64,000 nucleotides of DNA from Atopsyche davidsoni. Lineage: Eukaryota > Arthropoda > Insecta > Trichoptera > Hydrobiosidae. Below the pieces are notes generated by a model that worked only from the letters and a program-made list of their open reading frames with translations, did no database searches and was not told the DNA's origin. A program made the position numbers and the translations under genes. The DNA lies in contig JAILWY010000007.1 in the NCBI GenBank assembly GCA_022113835.1, positions 11,881,001 through 11,945,000 of the forward strand, written 5' to 3'. Of the stretch, positions 1 through 12,232 are shown one piece after another. Every line of letters starts with the position of its first letter. Position 1 is the first letter of the stretch.

Positions 1-1157
1 TTACTCTTTTTCTTATAGTAGATGATACGTGTTTTATTCGACTGGCATATAAAACACTTGGTACTCAAAAAACTTCTCCGTGTCTTAGAATATACTTAAA
101 TCGCTTAAAAAATTACAATTGTGAGGGATGTGTGAAATTACCAAAAGTCTTGAAGCACCTGTGCTACAATGTACCACTCTAATTTATAATTAATTTTTAT
201 CGACCGGTCAGTGGCCTTGTGTGATAGCGTATTATCAGTACACGAGACTTGGTGACGGCGGGCTGTCTATTACAACTACAGCTGCCTAAACGAGCTGCGA
301 CACAATCGACAACCGGTGATTATGCAATAGCGACCTTTACTAAGCAATACTACAAAAAAACACTAAAAATAAGCCAATCGGTTGTGTCGTAACACGTGTA
401 GGTTGCTTAAAACGCCTTAAACCACCGCGAAGTTTTTATTCTTTAACTCAAGGAATAAAGGTTTTTTTACACATATTTTCACTATTAAACTCCATAGCGA
501 AAATAGAGAAATCCACGCACGCTACCACCTAAACCACATGTTGTAAGCCTCAAAACCAGCATCAGCACACACCACATTAACACAATATAATAATTTTATC
601 ACAACTGGACCATTTAATTTATGTATTGCATATTTTAATCAGTTCATAATATTTACACAACTCCACTTTAAATTTATTATAATAAGCTTTGAGTACAAAA
701 TACTGAATTAACATGTTTTGTTACATAAAAATCTGATTACTATACCTGTCGCTTAAAGTTATGCGAACCTTACAACCCGAGTGAAGCAAACAAAACCCAC
801 ATGAGATTAATATTCAATTGTGATTGTTTCTAATGGTTATTTGAATTAACCTGGTTTTGATTATTTGAAGGTCTATATCAGATAGGCCATTTTTTACGAA
901 CTTTCAAAGTTTACCTACTTAAGTCATATGTGATATTTTTTGTTTGATTGTGCAATGCAACCGCACTGCTTAACTTTCAGGGTGAATAAACATATGCACA
1001 GTCGAATTTGTGTAGCTACTATTGCTTAAACTTACTGAGCCTTAGATGTTTATTTTATGTTCATCGTTGACTTTGTCGACTATGATTTGCAGGTCGTACA
1101 GTGGTAAGACAGTGTCATCAGCATTTATTTTGATACTGAAAAATAATCAGCAAAGAG
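1..1157. other. AT-rich intergenic DNA with one dispersed-repeat fragment
   Basis: No coding region is seen. The stretch from about 490 to 600 (CCACCTAAACCACATG, TAAGCCTCAAAAC, ATTAACACAA) resembles part of the repeat unit arrayed at 43.1-43.95 kb, so it is a dispersed copy of that repeat. The rest shows nothing recognisable. Confidence 0.4.
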
Positions 1158-1668
1158 TTGATTGACAACTTCAATATCAACATTGACAACAAAGTAGTGG
1201 AGAGAGTTAAAAAATAATTAAACTGGGATCCTGACCAGGAAATTAAAGTGAGTTTAATAACTTAAAAAATACTATGCTCAAGAGATATACAATAACACTG
1301 TAATCTCGCTGGAGATTCACCAAGTGTTATGTCGTCTCAGTTTTCCTTTATGGAGTTGAAGCTTGGACACTCAAGACAGCTACTATGCCAAGATTGAGGC
1401 TTTATACGAGAATCTTTAAAATACCATGGGTTTATAATGAGAGAGTCTTACACAGAATGCGAAAAGAAAGAGAACTCCTATTTTGGGCACATTTTTCGTA
1501 ACAATAAATATAGCATCCTCCAGCTGATTGTCCGAAGAAAAATCGAAGAAAAAAGGGGCACAGGAAGAAGGAAGTACGGCCAAATTAGTGAAACTGGCCC
1601 AGGATAGGAATATCTTCGATGAAATGGTCACCGATCTCCTATGAGGAGAAGCATTAAAAGAAGAAGTT
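1158..1668 (+). mobile_element. RTE-like LINE 3' fragment (degenerate)
   Basis: This is a decayed 3' end of a non-LTR retrotransposon. Around 1335-1395 it reads KCYVVSVFLYGVEAWTLKT, the region after the reverse-transcriptase core that is typical of insect endonuclease-RT elements. Further on, QDRNIFDEMVTDLL ends the ORF at a TGA near 1640, followed by a very short 3' UTR and a GAAGAAG tail. A short 3' UTR with a simple-repeat tail suggests the RTE group; this is inference. The upstream part from about 1158 still shows pieces such as WDPDQEIK but is frame-broken. The same sequence recurs at 5.03, 6.74, 7.08 (reverse), 29.7, 40.8 (reverse) and 49.2 kb. Confidence 0.75.
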
Positions 1669-4600
1669 TTAGAAGTAGTATTTGCGTAATTTGAGACGTA
1701 TTTTGTCAACTATTGCTCTTGTTCTAGTTAAGCGATAAAAATGCGAATTCTTCGCTAAATTTTGATAGACTGAGTAATGGTACGCAGGTATTTTTTTTTG
1801 ATACATAATGTATATACTCATAAGGTATACTGAAAGAGATTCAATACATTCGTTTGCAATATAAAATAGCTTCATACGGGCAATAGTGTCGTCATATAAT
1901 AAATACACTCATGTTTTAAAATGTAAAATGCATTTTCTTCTACTTTCTTGGAGTCCGTAAAAGGAGTCGCTCGATCTTCAATCGATTAGCTCGCGGAAAA
2001 AATTACGAAACTGTAAATTTATTCGCTGAAATCGAGATTTATCTCCTCATCTATGGTTTGTTTCTTCAGCACAAAAACAAGTCGTCTTCCGCATTTTTAT
2101 AAAGCGGCCACTCAAGTCGGTCGCTTATAGAATAAAATAAACAATTCACAATAAAAATCCTCAACACACGGAGCGACTCAACTGGCAACCGAAACAAGCA
2201 AATAGCGTCCACTTTTGCGTTATTTACTATACTTAGGCTTACCTTTAAAACCCCCTGAAATTGAGGGCAGGTAGTGGGTAATTAAAACGCCATCTAATAA
2301 TATAACATCATTTGATCTACACATAATCGATTATTTTAACGACTTATACGAATCAAATAGATTACAAAAGCAAATCGATTATGTCCATCACTAATCTATT
2401 ATAATATATTTGGATTTTTTTTTTGATTTAGCGATGATTTGTGATCGGTGGGTTGCGTCAGTTTGCCTTTCTGTAGTCCATATAGCTCACACAGAACATT
2501 CTCTTTGCATCTGATTAGGTATTCAAGGATCTCTCTGTCCCTTGACCCAATCACTATTATTACCGATACATTAGTACGCGATCCTCTCGGTCCGTTTGAT
2601 TTATCCGAGAATCCTGACTGAGTATTATACAATAGTCGAGAGCTTACCTTGCTTTGTCCCATACACTACCAGTACCAGCTGTCGGCCTAGTGAAATATGC
2701 ATTTGTTAGCTTGTGTATAAGCTATATCAAAGCAGAGGGGGGCAACCTTTTGCATGATATTGATAATGGAATCTTCAATTATTATCTTATTCCAAATGAA
2801 AAAAAACGAAGCTATCACCGCAATCAGCAGATGAACTGGTCAGAAAAGCGGCTTACAGTTTTACCCCATCAGCCAGTTTTTTGGCATGCTATAAATCTCA
2901 CGGAGTATGAAACGCCATGTCTATCTATTTTTATTTAAAAATTTACTGTATTTCATTGCAAAAAAAATTGCTTAAAATCTTGGTCTAAAATTTTAAGCTA
3001 AAGACATTTCAAACATCAAACGTCTCATAAAACCTATTTTGCGATAGGTTAGGTTAAAGTACATTCAAGGGTTATAAATAGCATAAACATTATATATGTG
3101 GGAAAATGCTGAAATAAAACAAATTCATTGGTGGATTGATAAGTTCTTCCACACCAAAAAAAATCTAATTGGAGATTTTATTAGTTTTTCAGGATTCAAG
3201 AAGCACTGAGAATGTTTTTAGGAAAGAAGAATATAATGAAAACCGTTAAAAAACAATCAAATCACACGTTTGATTTTTATCACCTGGAAAAAAAACAGTG
3301 TCTTCAATGACAATACAGAGTGGTTAACAAATAAATAACAATAATTAAACCAATTAAAAAAACAACGGAAACGGATTTCAAATCACTCTAAAACATTGCG
3401 ATACATTTTATCAATGAACTTGCAATTTATCTTCAAGCTAAATATATACTATATTCACGTCATTCAATGCAAGACTTGACTTGGCATACGTCCAAAGAAT
3501 CTCAAACGCATGGAAGATAAAAAAAATAGCTGCTGTAGCGCAAGTCAGAGAATATTTTTAGAATTACACACGTAAAATAAAATACTGTGCGTCATATCAA
3601 CCTGCAGATGAAATTCACCACACAACATTATATTACTTTGCAAAGGTTTGCAACTGCGCGTCTATTTTTTTAAATTAATATTTTGACTATTACTCATACA
3701 TAAAATAAATATAATATTAAAAATAATTTTAGTTTTAAGTCAACTCATGAAGACGAAGGGTTTTTTCCACACATTTTTCAGAATTTCAGGTGCACTACTA
3801 AGGCACTATTATAAGCTTCACAACCTGCACTAGTCTTTATAAATATATTAATAAATTATAATAAAAGCTCTTGTGAGTAATTTTTTTTTTTTTAACAAGT
3901 ATTTATATATTTTTCTGGGCAGGTCTGTCGAGAATTAAGAATCAGTTGCAGCCATAAATGTTGGGTTAGTGATTAAAACGTTGACTCATGGTCAAGAGTT
4001 CCTCAGTTCGATGTCACTTGACTTGTGTAATTCCTGATTTTTTGTGCTTTGGTGCAATATTCATTTTTAAACTGTGTCCCAGTTTTGAAGCACTAAACGG
4101 CTAATATCTGTTTAACACATAGTTAATAATGTGTTGTTTGATTGGCAAATATAAGTGCAATCAATTAACAATAGTTTGATCCAAATTGCAGATTGATTGA
4201 TAAGATAGAAAGCGTTTAATTAATTTCGTGTAATATATTTAGTAGTTCAGTAATTTATCTTATTTCTGCGAGCGAGAGATACAGGTAATTTGAGATCAGG
4301 GAGTGTAAATATATTAGAAGGTAATTAGATAGGCAAGCAATAAAAAGCACCCAGAGACGAAATTGGATGTGTCAGGTTGTTTAATCACAGGAAATATTTC
4401 ACTATATTCATACATGAAAAAGAAAATATAAATATTATGATATTCAATGATCGGATATTATTGTATTACGCAGGTGTTAAAATGCTAATATTTAAGAATA
4501 CTATAAATTATACCATACATGGCTCTACTTTAAAGTATAAACAATGCGATAGCTTATACGCTTATTATTTTAACATGCATAATGGAAGTTTATAGAATAT

Positions 4601-5025
4601 TTTAATGATATTATCAAAGTAGAAGTGGGTATGAATATATCACTGTATGCAGATTGAAGATGATAAAACAGTATTGCGTATGATATTCCCGTGCTTTGGG
4701 TTAGATAAGCTGGAGGATGGATCATATCAAGAGTTGAGAATTATCATTACCTAGAACTATACAGTTGAAGAGGATATAAATATGTACTTATGAACTTGTT
4801 CAACACAAACCATTCACTATTAATAGTTATCAGTGGAATGCGGTGAGGGCATGCAATGCACGCAAGGATGAATGTGGATGCAGTTAATATCTGATTTTTT
4901 TTTAGGATGTGGTCAATAGCATCAAAACTAAACCATATAAATATACAGATTTTGGAACATTGCATGCCTTCATAGTACTGCAACTCACAGTTTTTTTTAT
5001 AAAATATAACCCAAAATGAAGATAC
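1669..5025. other. AT-rich intergenic DNA, no gene seen
   Basis: Open frames here (for example 2399-2662 on minus and 2654-2938 on plus) match no family I recognise and are compositionally like noncoding DNA. The only structured piece is the tRNA-like segment near 3.96 kb, listed separately. Confidence 0.4.
3945..4036 (+). repeat. Possible tRNA-derived SINE head
   Basis: The stretch has a degenerate RNA polymerase III A box (TTAGTGATTAAAACG) followed about 35 bases later by a B-box-like AGTTCGATGTC, then an AT-rich body. This spacing fits the head of a tRNA-derived SINE. No cloverleaf can be drawn confidently, so it is not called a tRNA gene. Confidence 0.35.
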
Positions 5026-5426
5026 ACGAATCACTGCAATCTCGCTGGAGATTCATCAAGTGTTATGTCGTTTCAGTTCTTCTTTATGGAGTTGAAGCCT
5101 GGACACTCAAGACAGTTGCTATGCAAATATTTAAGGCAGCAGAATTGTGGTTTTATATGTGGCTTTAATCTTTAAAATACCATGGGTTTACCGCGTCGCA
5201 AATGAGAGTCTTCCATAGAATGCGCAAAGAAGGAGGTCTCCTATTTTGGCCACATTTTTCGTGACAGTAAGTACAGCATCCTCCAGCTGATAGTCCAAGG
5301 AAAAAGGGGCACAGGAAGAAGGAAGTACGGCCGAATTGGTCACACTGCCCCAGGATAGAAATATGCTCGATGAAATGGTCACCAACCTCCTATGAGGAGA
5401 GGCACCAGAAGAAGACGAAGACTAAG
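5026..5426 (+). mobile_element. RTE-like LINE 3' fragment
   Basis: This is a second copy of the LINE 3' end seen at 1.2-1.7 kb. It reads KCYVVSVLLYGVEAWTLKT at about 5060-5118, then a frame-broken stretch. It ends with codons for MLDEMVTNLL and a stop near 5393, followed by GAGGCACCAGAAGAAGACGA. The truncated 5' end and the simple tail are as expected for LINE insertions. It keeps the segment around 5120-5165 that the first copy has lost. Confidence 0.75.
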
Positions 5427-6737
5427 GTAAAAAATATTTTGAATATTTAAATAATTAAAAAATAAAAATTTGTCCAAATTACTTAAAAAAATTAAATTGA
5501 GATTATGACTTTTGAAATATCTGTATATATAAGAAATGGTTTTATACAAAGTATGCAGAGAGTAAGCACAGAATCACCTAATAGTTTATATTATATAATG
5601 TATAAATAAAATAATCTGATTTTATAATAAGATGTCGCCGATTGTTCAACAAGCCATTGTCAAGTTTTATGCTGTATTTTATAATATTTATTAATTTCCG
5701 TAAATTCAAATCCAACGTAATAGAAAATATTATGCTGCGATTCATGCGTTAAATTGCTTTTGCCCGAAGAAAAAAACAATAAGAAAAATACATTTTTCGG
5801 AAATCAATATTAATTATTTTTTATGGACACTAAGTTATCTAAAAGTTTTAGCCGTAATAACAGTATTTTTTTTTTAAATTTAAATAATTGAAGATAAAAA
5901 TTAACGTAATTTAAATGTGAATCTTTTGAAAACCTCAAAATTTTAATATTATAATAAAAATGGCAGCAAAATATTATTCTGTAATAAATTTATTTGCTTG
6001 TTCGTTTAAAATTTTATTTAATATTATTTTTTAAAATTTGCATATAAATCGATCATAGTAAAACTTATTGTTTTTAGCATTTATAGTTTTTTGATTAAAT
6101 TATCGTATTATTTTTTACAAAAATAAAAAATTATCATAATTATTAGCACACTTTTTTTTTTTTTTCATAAATAATAATCTTCTGACCCACTTCTCATCGT
6201 CTTATCAATGTTAATTGAAATGTTTCTCGGAGAAAAAATGCCAATTTAAAGTCATTTCCCAATACCCAAGTCTTAATTCTCATATTTATGGGCAATTAGA
6301 AAAAAAATGCTACATATATTTAGAATATTTTAGGCTTAAAGTCTAACTTTTAATTATTGAAATATTTAATCTGGATGTTTGAGGCAATGCGAATAAAAAT
6401 ATTTCATAATATACGCTTTGATGCGATATTCTTGCTCATTTAGATTTTTACGAATGGATAAAAATAAATTAATTAATATTTTTACAGTGGCGTACAACAT
6501 TTCTTATTATCTCCATAAATCACATTTTTATTATCTCCATAAGTGGAAGACACCTGAACTTAGATAGTATAAATAATATTAGCTTATATAGACAGGAGAG
6601 CTAAGGATTTTTCGATCTGCGACTGAAACGAATTATTTACGTCTCCGGCATTTGCTCTGTTGTTTATAGGGAAAACAGAAAATATGCATGAGCTTTGATT
6701 ATTTTTTCTGAAATAAAAGCGAAAGATTATTTTTGCT
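5427..6737. other. Very AT-rich intergenic DNA
   Basis: Low-complexity A/T runs dominate. No gene, RNA or repeat family is recognised. Confidence 0.4.
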
Positions 6738-6843
6738 GCAAGTCGGGAGTACAGCCGATTAAGAAAAACTACCCCAGGTTAAAGATATGTTCAGTGAGAT
6801 GGTCACCAACCTTTTTTGAGAGGCACCCAAAGAAGAAGAAGTA
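6738..6843 (+). mobile_element. RTE-like LINE 3' tail fragment
   Basis: A short copy of only the last part of the LINE: a GTACAGCCGATTAAG segment, codons resembling MFSEMVTNLF at about 6788-6818, a stop, and a GAAGAAGAAG tail. Confidence 0.6.
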
Positions 6844-7079
6844 CTTCGATGCATGCGGTTTATAAATGCCGTTTAATCAAATGCGTATAATAGTAATTTA
6901 ATTACTAAACACCATGTCGTTTATAAGCACTCAGTTTTCGCATTTGTCACGACGTGGAAAATATTTATCGCTAGCGTATATATTGTGAAAATGATTATTT
7001 TATTAATTAAAATTTAAAAAATGGAGTACTTGTAACCTTTGTGAGAAATATAATATTTTTTGATTAACGATTTCAATTA

Positions 7080-7146
7080 GATTCTTCTTCTTCAGGTAAC
7101 TCTCCTTGGGAGAGATTGAAGACCATTTCTATCCCGGGCCAGTCTT
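7080..7146 (-). mobile_element. RTE-like LINE 3' tail fragment (reverse)
   Basis: In reverse orientation this carries the CTTCTTCTTC tail, the CCTTGGGAGAG motif and GGGCCAGTCTTA, the complement of the conserved LINE 3' end. It lies about 230 bases upstream of the TATA box of the next gene. Confidence 0.55.
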
Positions 7147-7373
7147 ATTTATTTAACTTATTTCCTAGCGTTTTACGCTTTTCCGCAGCGGACTCAGATA
7201 AAGGCTAAAATTTCTTTTTTGTGACTGCATTACCGTCGTGGGGGCGGAAAATGTACAAGTGGGTTTTATTTTGACTAGAACCTGCGAGCATATCTCAGTG
7301 TTTGCAATAGACGACGATTTTACCTGAAAGGCTATCGAACAGGTGTATTTCGCAATACATGCACGAGCGACGG

Positions 7374-7408
7374 TATATAAGATAGCAGAGCATCTTCGTA
7401 TCATCAGT
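7374..7408 (+). promoter_or_regulatory. TATA box and initiator of the cuticular-like gene
   Basis: TATATAA lies at 7374-7380 and an arthropod initiator TCAGT at 7404-7408. The initiator A (7406) is 32 bases from the start of the TATA box, the standard spacing. This predicts a 5' UTR of about 55 bases before the ATG at 7461. Confidence 0.8.
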
Positions 7409-7460
7409 TCTTCGAAGAGTTTTGTTTGTGGACTACTCGCGTGCACACTCATCGACCAAA

Positions 7461-8379
7461 ATGAAGGCTTCGGTCAGTAACCAATTATTCTTTAAAATCA
7501 TGTAGAAAGGCCGATAAGGTCCCATCCCTGTGTTTTGGGGTGGATTTGCTAGGATTTGCCACTTTATTGAAGACAAGAGAAAAAAAATAAAAATTCTTTG
7601 TCAACATAAAATTTTTGGTCTTAGTTAAAGTTGGATTGATTAAACTAATTTTGAATGGAGATTTTTGATAAATAAAATATTTATGCTTCCAAAAAAACAA
7701 GAAACTTTTGTATAATAATATTTATTAAACTTATTTAACACTGTCAATAAATTTTATATATAGTTTGGCTAAATAGCCTTACAGCCCATTGATTGTCTAA
7801 ACATGATTAAATAAAAAAAATTACTTAAAATATTTCACCCTTATGCTGCATTATAAGCTGGCAAATATTTTTATTGTATTTGCTATTCAGTGTTCAGACA
7901 TTTTTTATTTTCTTGTTGTCGCAGGAAAATACAATATATATATATATGAAAGATATCTGTAAATTTTATGGCTTAGGCAATTTTTATTTATACGTTAAAA
8001 ATTAGTATAATAAAATGATAAATAAATTTTCCAACAGCTATTAATCTGCTTCATCATCGCGTCTCTCTCCGCAATGAACTCGGGAGCAACGCCAGTTCGT
8101 GACAAGAGGGGACTGTACACGTTTGGTCACCCGTATGGCGAATATCCACTGGCCTCATATTCTGTCTCTCCGTACCTCCATTCCTCATCGCTGCTCCATT
8201 CTACCCCATTGGTTTCTTCTTCCTACGTAGCATCGCCCATCATCCACTCAGCACCGATTACCAGCTATACTGTACCAAAATACTACGGAGTGCCTCTTGC
8301 CAAGTATGCTGATCCTTGGAATCTGGGGCACAATCTTCCGATCCATAAGGTCTACGCACCGAGTGTGGGGTGGTGGTGA
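7461..8379 (+). CDS. Small secreted cuticular-like protein (two exons, 117 aa)
   Basis: Exon 1 (7461-7472) encodes only MKAS and ends at a GTCAGT donor. Exon 2 (8038-8379) follows an AACAG acceptor. The phase-0 junction completes a signal peptide, MKAS|LLICFIIASLSA, which the exon 2 ATG at 8074 alone would miss. An intron within the signal sequence is typical of insect cuticle genes. The mature part has a dibasic DKR site at about residues 27-29 followed by GLYTFGHPYG. It is then rich in Ser, Tyr, Pro, His and Val (SSSYVASPIIHSAPITSY), ending PSVGWW. There is no chitin-binding Rebers-Riddiford domain. The composition fits a low-complexity cuticular or other secreted structural protein; a processed peptide precursor is an alternative because of the KR site. 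A strong TATA promoter lies upstream. No canonical AATAAA is obvious just downstream. Confidence 0.78.
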
Positions 8380-8439
8380 ATGCAATTAAATCACTAAAAA
8401 AATTGCATTATATCCAAACAATTGTTTATTTCTTGATCA

Positions 8440-9259
8440 TAAATGCACTTTAAGCTATTGTAAATAAGAAATTATTTAATTTTTTTGATAAAATGAATCA
8501 TAAAGTCTTTTATTTTTGTTTTTTTTCTTACTTTTTCCATACTACATCCTTTTTACATACAAGTAATGCATGAAATTCAAGCGAATTCTGTTATGAATCT
8601 TCTCAGTGAAATAATCTAAATGAAGAGTCCATATGTTACAGGTAACAAGCATATGATACGCAGGTGGATAAGCAGCAATTGTGGCTGCTTGTTTCATCTC
8701 TGGTATTTTCCTTGTATTCATTGTTACTATTACTCCTATAATGGAATATTGATATATATTTTTAAGTAACTGACATGCATAAACAGTAAAAAGTACTTGA
8801 AATACTTATTGTAAGTGTATTATGTATCCTTCTGGAGTTAATTCCAATGAAAAATTAGCATTCTAACACAACACTCCAAAATATATTTTTAAGCTGCTTA
8901 ATTGTAGGCAAGCAAAGCTCTGTTGCATGTGTAAACTGCGTGCAAGAATATATGTACTTATGTGCTAAGAGTCTTACTGTGATTGTAATTCCCAATGATG
9001 GTTATTAAATATTTCTAAAAATCTGCATTTTTACCCATCAGGTAAATTATCTAACATTAATTAATTAACATTTATCTAATGAAATTTAGGTACATCAATT
9101 CTGTACTTGCATATAACGATTCAAATTCTCACTCAGTTACAGGGGGCCCAGAAATTCAGCTGGCAAGAGCACTGGGTTATCTGCGTTTGTAGTAATGTAG
9201 TTACATGCAAAATTATATTATCATTAAACATTAAAACAACTATCAAAAGATAAATTATC
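8440..9259. other. Intergenic spacer with a possible SINE scrap
   Basis: AT-rich sequence between the cuticular-like gene and the 3' end of eIF3f. At about 9143-9178 AATTCAGCTGGCAAGAGCACTG resembles a tRNA A-box region, perhaps a truncated SINE. Nothing else is recognised. Confidence 0.3.
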
Positions 9260-9265
9260 TTTATT
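9260..9265 (-). terminator. Polyadenylation signal of eIF3f
   Basis: TTTATT on the plus strand is AATAAA on the minus strand, about 100 bases beyond the eIF3f stop codon, a usual place for the cleavage signal. Confidence 0.6.
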
Positions 9266-9366
9266 TTTACTTAGTTATATCACCAAATTATTGATTAACT
9301 GTACACTGTATTCAGATACGCAATACTGTTCGTGTATCAACCACAACTGTCTTGGCACTTTCACTT

Positions 9367-11661
9367 CTACTGCGCCGTGAGCAGCGTCAGCTTCTCGTTG
9401 AGCTGCAGTTGGATCTTAATGAGCTGGGAGAGAGTGACGACCATGAGAAGGTCCTTGACGTTGGTGTTGAACATGTTGGTGAACTCCTCGTTGGTCATGT
9501 TGGGTACAGAGTTGATCAGGTCGAGAAGAGAGCGACCCACGGCATTGTCGGCCGGCTGCTTGTCGGCGAGCACGTCCTCCACATATTGAAGCACCTGAAT
9601 ATAGAATGGAATACATGAAATGATACAAACATTAGGAAACAAGGGTTATTACCAGACAAACCCTTAATTCGAAACATGCTTGGTTAACTCCAGAAGAGAA
9701 AAAATATATATAATGTAGTTATTACAAAAAGACAAAGAGGTTAAAAATAAATAGATACAAAAGTAGGCTGAACCTTATATATATTTATCCATCATATATT
9801 CTGGAGGGTATGCTGAAGGTAATCTTAATAATGAAGAATACGTTAACGAGACAAGAAATTATTATTATTATTAATTTTTCTCCGTACCTGTTCCAAGAGC
9901 GAGCCGAGCTTGGAGGAAGCCTCAGCCACCTGGGCCAAGTCTAACATGGGCTGAACCTGTCGTGCACGCCCACTGTTGCCGACTCCCATGGTCTTCTGAC
10001 AAAGCTGCAAGCCCACCAGCTGAAACAAAATTATCAAATTGTAAATTTTAAGTAAAATGACAAACCTATTTATTATCCAAAAGAATATAAAATAATCACA
10101 ACTGGTTTTGATAGAAGTATCATTATCCTTAGGTGTTTGAGATATACTATGCTACAACATATAGTTTTCTTACCAATAATCAGTCAAAAAGTGACTGAGA
10201 ATTTCCTAAATTTTATGAATCAACTTATTATTCTTCAGCTATTTATTTTTTTAGCTTTTATTTGGTAAACTTTGTTTATAAATATGAAATAGAGATAAAA
10301 ATATTTTCTTGCCTCTGGTTCATAGCTGGTGACTTCCACGTTGATGGGTGTAAACATGCAGCCAGCTTTGCCCTTGGGCACTCCGAGGGCAACACACACA
10401 TACGCACGGAGTCCCATGCGAGCTCCCTGGAGGCCGGTATCTAGTGTGAGATGCACAGGGTTGTGGCATTCCCTGGCGTAATATTCGTGAATGACAGATG
10501 AGTGGTTGGTCACCTCGTTACCTGTAGCCCACCAGCCTGAAAGTTAAAAAAATCCACAAATAATGGACATTGTCTAGAGATTCTGGATGATTTAAATAAA
10601 TTAAAAAACGTTAAATTTTGCATGTCCTGTACGTAGACTGTAACTTGAATTCAAGCAATTGATAAGCAATCTTAAGAATAGTTCTATCAAGTTTCTATGG
10701 AAAGTTAAAAAGACTCTCTATTTATATAATGTTATGTATAAATTAGTAGAATTTTACCATTATTTTGAAAGAACTAAAATGATAGTTTTACATTCTTACC
10801 TACGATACTCTCAGTGGAATTGACCCGTCGATTAAGATCATACACATCCATGGCATAGTTGAGTTCAGCTTCCACTTGGTCTGCATGCTCCTTGTGCGGA
10901 ACACAGAAGCAGTTCGTCACCTCTACTACTCCCTTGTCGACATTTCCTGAAATACATTTCCACTTTTGTTAATTGAAAACATCTACAAAGTGAGTCATGC
11001 GGGGTGTGTATTGCAACAACAAATAAGATGATGACAATATTTACTATGTCCCACATTTACACTTTTTTTACTAATCAACGGAAAGCTATGTGTGATAATT
11101 ATAATGCAGATGTAAATTATGAAAACTTCAACAGTAGCATGATTCATCAAAATTTATAAAAAATTGGCAAGTATATTATGCCAATATTATCAAACAATGA
11201 ATTCACTGTAACAACATACCGGTATATAAATATTTACTTGCGAACCTAGTGGCTGTTGTAATAATGTTGTAAAAATATCTTTAAAAATGTTACTAAATTT
11301 GGTAAGCCGCATTAAGGGAGTGAATTATATAAAACTTAAAAAATAAAACATACATTTGGAAATGCTTTGTATTATTGAGCATAGTCTGAATAGATATTAG
11401 AGTTTTAATATGTGGTGACATTTTACAATAAAGTCTGTAGTATTGTGGGTCCGTACTGCGGTTTATGGTTTTGACAGCCGACATGCCACATGTTTGATAT
11501 AACTCTGCACATATTGCAGCTCACACAGATAACACAATTCCATACAACATACCCAATAAGGTGCCAATAACTCTGTGAGAGTCTGCATTTCGGCGTTCAT
11601 AAGCATCTACAATCTGAAAAAGCACTATTGGATGCGCCTTGACGACAAGATTGAGCGCCAT
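9367..11661 (-). CDS. eIF3f: Translation initiation factor eIF3 subunit F (five exons, 279 aa)
   Basis: This is the non-catalytic MPN-domain subunit of the eIF3 complex, which helps the 40S subunit bind mRNA in the cytoplasm. Coding exons on minus are 11661-11553, 10946-10800, 10536-10313, 10019-9888 and 9594-9367. They total 840 bases with consistent phases (1, 1, 0, 0). The protein starts [20 protein letters not shown] and has [29 protein letters not shown], the [14 protein letters not shown] stretch of the MPN domain and the C-terminal [12 protein letters not shown] and [14 protein letters not shown] helices. The length matches fly eIF3f (about 280). The start has a good Kozak context (AAAATGG). 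The third intron uses a GC donor (GAG|GCAAGA) instead of GT; the other donors are GT. The gene is divergent from the zinc-finger gene, with start codons about 570 bases apart. Confidence 0.95.
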
Positions 11662-12232
11662 TTTGGAAGTAAAGGATTTTGAGGTTATCACGCACAGTGC
11701 GGCTAGCTCTAAATATTTTAACTCAAAATCAAATCTAAAAAAAAAAAATTTGAGAAAAGTAATTTTAGTTTAAAAACCTAAACGCATTCCATTTAAAATA
11801 TAAATAATATTTTAGAAACACATTGACATTATTTATTATATATATAATAAGGATATTCATAAATTAAAAAATATATTAGTGACAAAGTAAACTTTTTCAA
11901 ATACAAAAAATACATATTTATTTAAAAATCAACATTTTTAAAAGCCATTTCATAATATTTCTCAAGCCAAAGCAACTCCAGTAAAGAAGTAAAGAGCTTG
12001 TTAAATATATTTTGTGGCAGCACGGTAACAAATACGGATCTTGTGATGGCAACGCTAGCAACAGGCTTAAAAATATTCTCTCTGGCCAAAAAAATACAAT
12101 AGGCCTAAGTCAGCGCGATGTGTTTTCACACTAGTGCAATTCGGACAAAATAAATATATTTTTTCGTTATTTTAATTTATTGATGTTCCTTTGTAGGGTT
12201 AAATTAACTAAAAATTCCCAAGCTTAACCTAC
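11662..12232. promoter_or_regulatory. Shared divergent promoter region (eIF3f / zinc-finger gene)
   Basis: This 571-base interval separates two outward-facing ATGs, so it must hold both 5' UTRs and, unless unseen upstream exons exist, both promoters. No TATA box at a convincing position is seen. Much of it is A/T-rich, with a slightly more GC-rich part at about 12000-12140. A bidirectional promoter is inferred from geometry only. Confidence 0.5.
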
